Source: Desulfobacterales bacterium
GTDB taxonomy: Bacteria > Desulfobacterota > Desulfobacteria > Desulfobacterales > 4be13
Direction: 5' to 3'
Assembly: GCA_029940115.1 (NCBI GenBank)
Contig: JAOZRQ010000140.1
Location: 1-13,779 of the forward strand
DNA length: 13,779 bases
The notes under the pieces were generated by a model that was given only the letters and a program-made list of their open reading frames with translations, did not search any database and was not told where the DNA came from. Of the stretch, positions 12,042 through 13,779 are shown piece after piece. Made by a program: the position numbers and the translations under genes. Position 1 is the first letter of the stretch. Each line of letters begins with the position of its first letter.

Positions 12042-12992
12042 CTAAAATGTGGACTCCAGCCCTTTCACATATGCTCTGATGGCGACATGGCAAGGCGTGG
12101 GCACACCGGCCTGTCTGCCGTATTCAATCACCTTTCCGTTCAGGTAATCCACCTCTGTCCGGCGTTTGGCTTCGATATCCATCAGCATGGAGGGCTTGTG
12201 ATGACCTGCGCTTTTCATGTAATCCATGCAGTAGGGATAATAATCCCAGCCCAAGGCGATCTCATTGGCCCGGGCCACCCGGATGCATTCCTTGGCCAGA
12301 TCATCCACCGCCTCAAACACAATCGGATCATGCAACGCTTGGGCCAGCGTCATGCCGGTCACCGCGCAGACGGGGTTGGTGGACGCGTTCATCACCGATT
12401 TGCGCCAGACCATGGAGACGATGTTGTCGGTCCGCTGGGTGGCCAGACCGCTTTGGGTCAGGGCTTGGGCAATCGCTTCGGCAGCCGGTCTCGACTCGGG
12501 ATCCAGCTCCTGGATGAAGTGGGGCGCATGATGGAAGGGCATCAGCACATGCCCCGGCTTTGCCAGCCCGCATCCGTAATTCACCACCGCCCGCATCACC
12601 GCCTTCTTCCCCAGGACATTGGCCAGCTCCAGCTCGGTGTCAATGCCGTTCTGCCAACTGATCACAACCATCCCCTCCCTGCAAAAGCTCTCAATGGCCG
12701 ACGCAATCAGCGGGGTGGCGTTCGCCTTGACGGTCAGAAAGATCACATCCGGCACATCATCCGCCAGCTCATCCACATTGGTGCAGGTTTTCGGGACCAT
12801 CTGCTTGAGATTCTCCGCCCCTTCGATGATGATGCCGGGTTCCTTGATGGCCGGCTTGAGCAGGTCAGGAATGACATCGCAAAGGGTCACATCATATCCG
12901 CCCTTTGCAAGGAAGGCCGCGACAATGCATCCGACCGGACCCGCGCCGATCACCGCGTAAGACCGGGGATCAAATTTCGAGTTCTCTGTCAT
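12042..12992 (-). CDS. Ketopantoate reductase family protein (PanE/ApbA-like)
   Basis: NADPH-dependent 2-dehydropantoate 2-reductase family; the classic member makes pantoate for coenzyme A. The product has 316 residues. A Rossmann motif VIGAGPVGCIVAAFLAKGG lies at 14-32, followed by LTVKANAT (86-93) and SWQNGID (112-118). The C-terminal domain carries WRKSVMNASTNPVCAVTG with K198, N202 and N206, and S268 and E280 spaced as the substrate-binding Ser and Glu of E. coli PanE. The ATG at 12992 has a strong ribosome site (GGGGAGG); the frame extending to 13100 runs into the upstream ACT gene and is rejected. The start is 16 bases from the ACT gene's stop, so the two form an operon. Many paralogues act on other 2-oxo acids, so panE is likely but not proven. 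Confidence 0.87.
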   Translation of the reverse strand: MTENSKFDPRSYAVIGAGPVGCIVAAFLAKGGYDVTLCDVIPDLLKPAIKEPGIIIEGAENLKQMVPKTCTNVDELADDVPDVIFLTVKANATPLIASAIESFCREGMVVISWQNGIDTELELANVLGKKAVMRAVVNYGCGLAKPGHVLMPFHHAPHFIQELDPESRPAAEAIAQALTQSGLATQRTDNIVSMVWRKSVMNASTNPVCAVTGMTLAQALHDPIVFEAVDDLAKECIRVARANEIALGWDYYPYCMDYMKSAGHHKPSMLMDIEAKRRTEVDYLNGKVIEYGRQAGVPTPCHVAIRAYVKGLESTF

Positions 12993-13008
12993 TTCAACAC
13001 CTCCCCTT

Positions 13009-13458
13009 TTATTTGTTGTTTTCTGTTTCGAGAATGCCGAAGGCCTCCGCGTCCAACAGCCTGACCCCGTTCTCCTGCAACACCGCAACGGCCCTGTCAT
13101 TGTCGCTGAAACGGAAGACCATCACCGCGTTCCCTGACGAACCCCCTGCAAAGGCATATGTGTAAAGCACATTGATGTTGGCATCCAAGAGATGCTTCAA
13201 CACCTTTGCCAGACTTCCGGGCTTATCCTCGATTTCCACAGCCACCACATCATCCGCCCGGGCAGGCAGATGCTTTTCCATCAGTATCCGCCGGGCAGCA
13301 GCCAGATCCGACACAAGCAGCCGCAACTGGCCGAACAATCCGGTATCCACCAAGTTCAACGCCCTGAGGTTGATCCCAGCTTCTCCAAGGGCATGGGTCA
13401 CTTCAAACAGCCGACCGGGTGAATTTTCAATGGATACGGAAAGTTGTTTTAATTTCAT
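13009..13458 (-). CDS. Tandem ACT-domain protein
   Basis: A 149-residue cytosolic protein made of two ACT domains: about 3-66 (LKQLSVSIENSPGRLFEVTH, AGINLRALN) and about 71-140 (VVAVEIEDKPGSLAKVLKHL, ANINVLYTYAF). ACT domains bind amino acids and give allosteric control; stand-alone double-ACT proteins are thought to be amino-acid sensors or regulatory subunits. The ATG at 13458 has AGGAGG a few bases upstream and gives the natural N-terminus; an open frame to 13683 adds 75 residues with no family resemblance. It is the first visible gene of an operon with the ketopantoate reductase, suggesting control of, or by, branched-chain amino acid or pantothenate metabolism (inference). The ligand cannot be read from sequence. 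Confidence 0.9.
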   Translation of the reverse strand: MKLKQLSVSIENSPGRLFEVTHALGEAGINLRALNLVDTGLFGQLRLLVSDLAAARRILMEKHLPARADDVVAVEIEDKPGSLAKVLKHLLDANINVLYTYAFAGGSSGNAVMVFRFSDNDRAVAVLQENGVRLLDAEAFGILETENNK

Positions 13459-13779
13459 CAAAAACCTCCTCGTCAAGAAAAAGATTGTTCCAAAGAAACT
13501 AAGTTGTTTCTGGTTCTCACTGAAACCGAAGTGTTCGTTTACTTTTGTTTCAAACGATTCTATTAAAAAATCATCGATACCATCTCGGCCTTGACCATGT
13601 CGCATTGGTCGCGCCGGCAAAGTCGGGGCGTGTGTCGCAGGTGTCGGCCATCGTGTTGCCGAACATGAGCCGGTTCCCGACACCCTTCAGGCGCATGTTG
13701 ATCCACTCGTCACTGCACCTTTTCCTGCGGTACGATGTTGCAGTTTGGCATGACAAGGTCCCTTCTGCTGTCAAGGTTG
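13459..13779. other. Region upstream of the ACT gene with no assignable gene
   Basis: The promoter of the ACT operon should lie here. Bases 13560-13779 have a GC-richer, protein-like minus-strand reading (for example EWINMRLKGVGNRLMFGNTM, within about 13571-13774). It lacks a good start and ends without a recognisable domain. I cannot name it; it may be a decayed gene fragment or continue outside the window in broken form. Confidence 0.35.

Noticed and set aside
11847..13064. Long forward open frame of 405 codons
   Set aside because: It is antisense to the ketopantoate reductase gene, His/Arg-rich, begins inside a MITE and has no recognisable domain. The minus-strand gene has clear motifs and a strong ribosome site.
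13458..13683. Longer ACT-protein start at 13683
   Set aside because: The extra 75 residues are not ACT-like, and AGGAGG precedes the ATG at 13458.
1..13779. tRNA or rRNA genes
   Set aside because: I saw no cloverleaf-like segment with T-loop GGTTCGAATCC-type signature and no rRNA-like stretch on either strand.

Overview
The window reads as chromosome from a Gram-negative, repeat-rich bacterium. Full-length MEP-pathway genes, a DUF1703-type ATPase remnant and dense families of small palindromic elements between genes suggest a Desulfobacterota genome, perhaps of the Desulfonema or multicellular magnetotactic type. That placement is inference; no rRNA or other phylogenetic marker is present.

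Layout. (1) 1-3259: isoprenoid genes ispA (start 87) and dxs (start 1361), both +, separated by about 400 bases holding a 125-bp MITE-like element with an exact 9-bp target duplication and a second, related hairpin. (2) 3260-5430: accessory DNA with nested inverted repeats, the 5' remnant of an AAA-ATPase-like/PD-(D/E)XK gene (3599-3865), an apparently intact tyrosine recombinase on the minus strand (3991-4938) and a long nested hairpin (5318-5377). (3) 5434-6238: an AT-rich array of degenerate 40-60 bp repeats, then a 71-residue probable ribbon-helix-helix protein. (4) 6244-6800: a perfect 26-bp-arm REP-like palindrome and tadA. (5) 6801-7372: gene-free DNA with two mobile-element copies and paired palindromes. 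(6) 7373-10208: a three-gene operon encoding an HsdR_N-like nuclease domain fused in frame to a ParA ATPase, a ParB-fold/coiled-coil/helix-hairpin-helix protein, and a Phd-like/Xre regulator. (7) 10351-11508: dxr. (8) 11509-12041: 87-bp tandem repeats and another 9-bp-TSD MITE. (9) 12042-13458 (minus): a ketopantoate reductase-family gene behind a double-ACT-domain gene. (10) 13459-13779: no assignable gene.

How it fits together. ispA, dxs and dxr supply three steps of isoprenoid synthesis; about 7 kb of mostly accessory DNA lies between dxs and dxr. The most unusual part is the operon at 7373-10208, which looks like a partition-type ParA/ParB pair carrying a nuclease-like N-terminus and a regulator. 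Its first gene was later hit by a 124-bp element which, with its 8-bp target duplication, adds exactly 44 codons and keeps the frame open. At least two independent families of non-autonomous elements (9-bp and 8-bp target duplications) have been active here. No transposase gene is visible for either.
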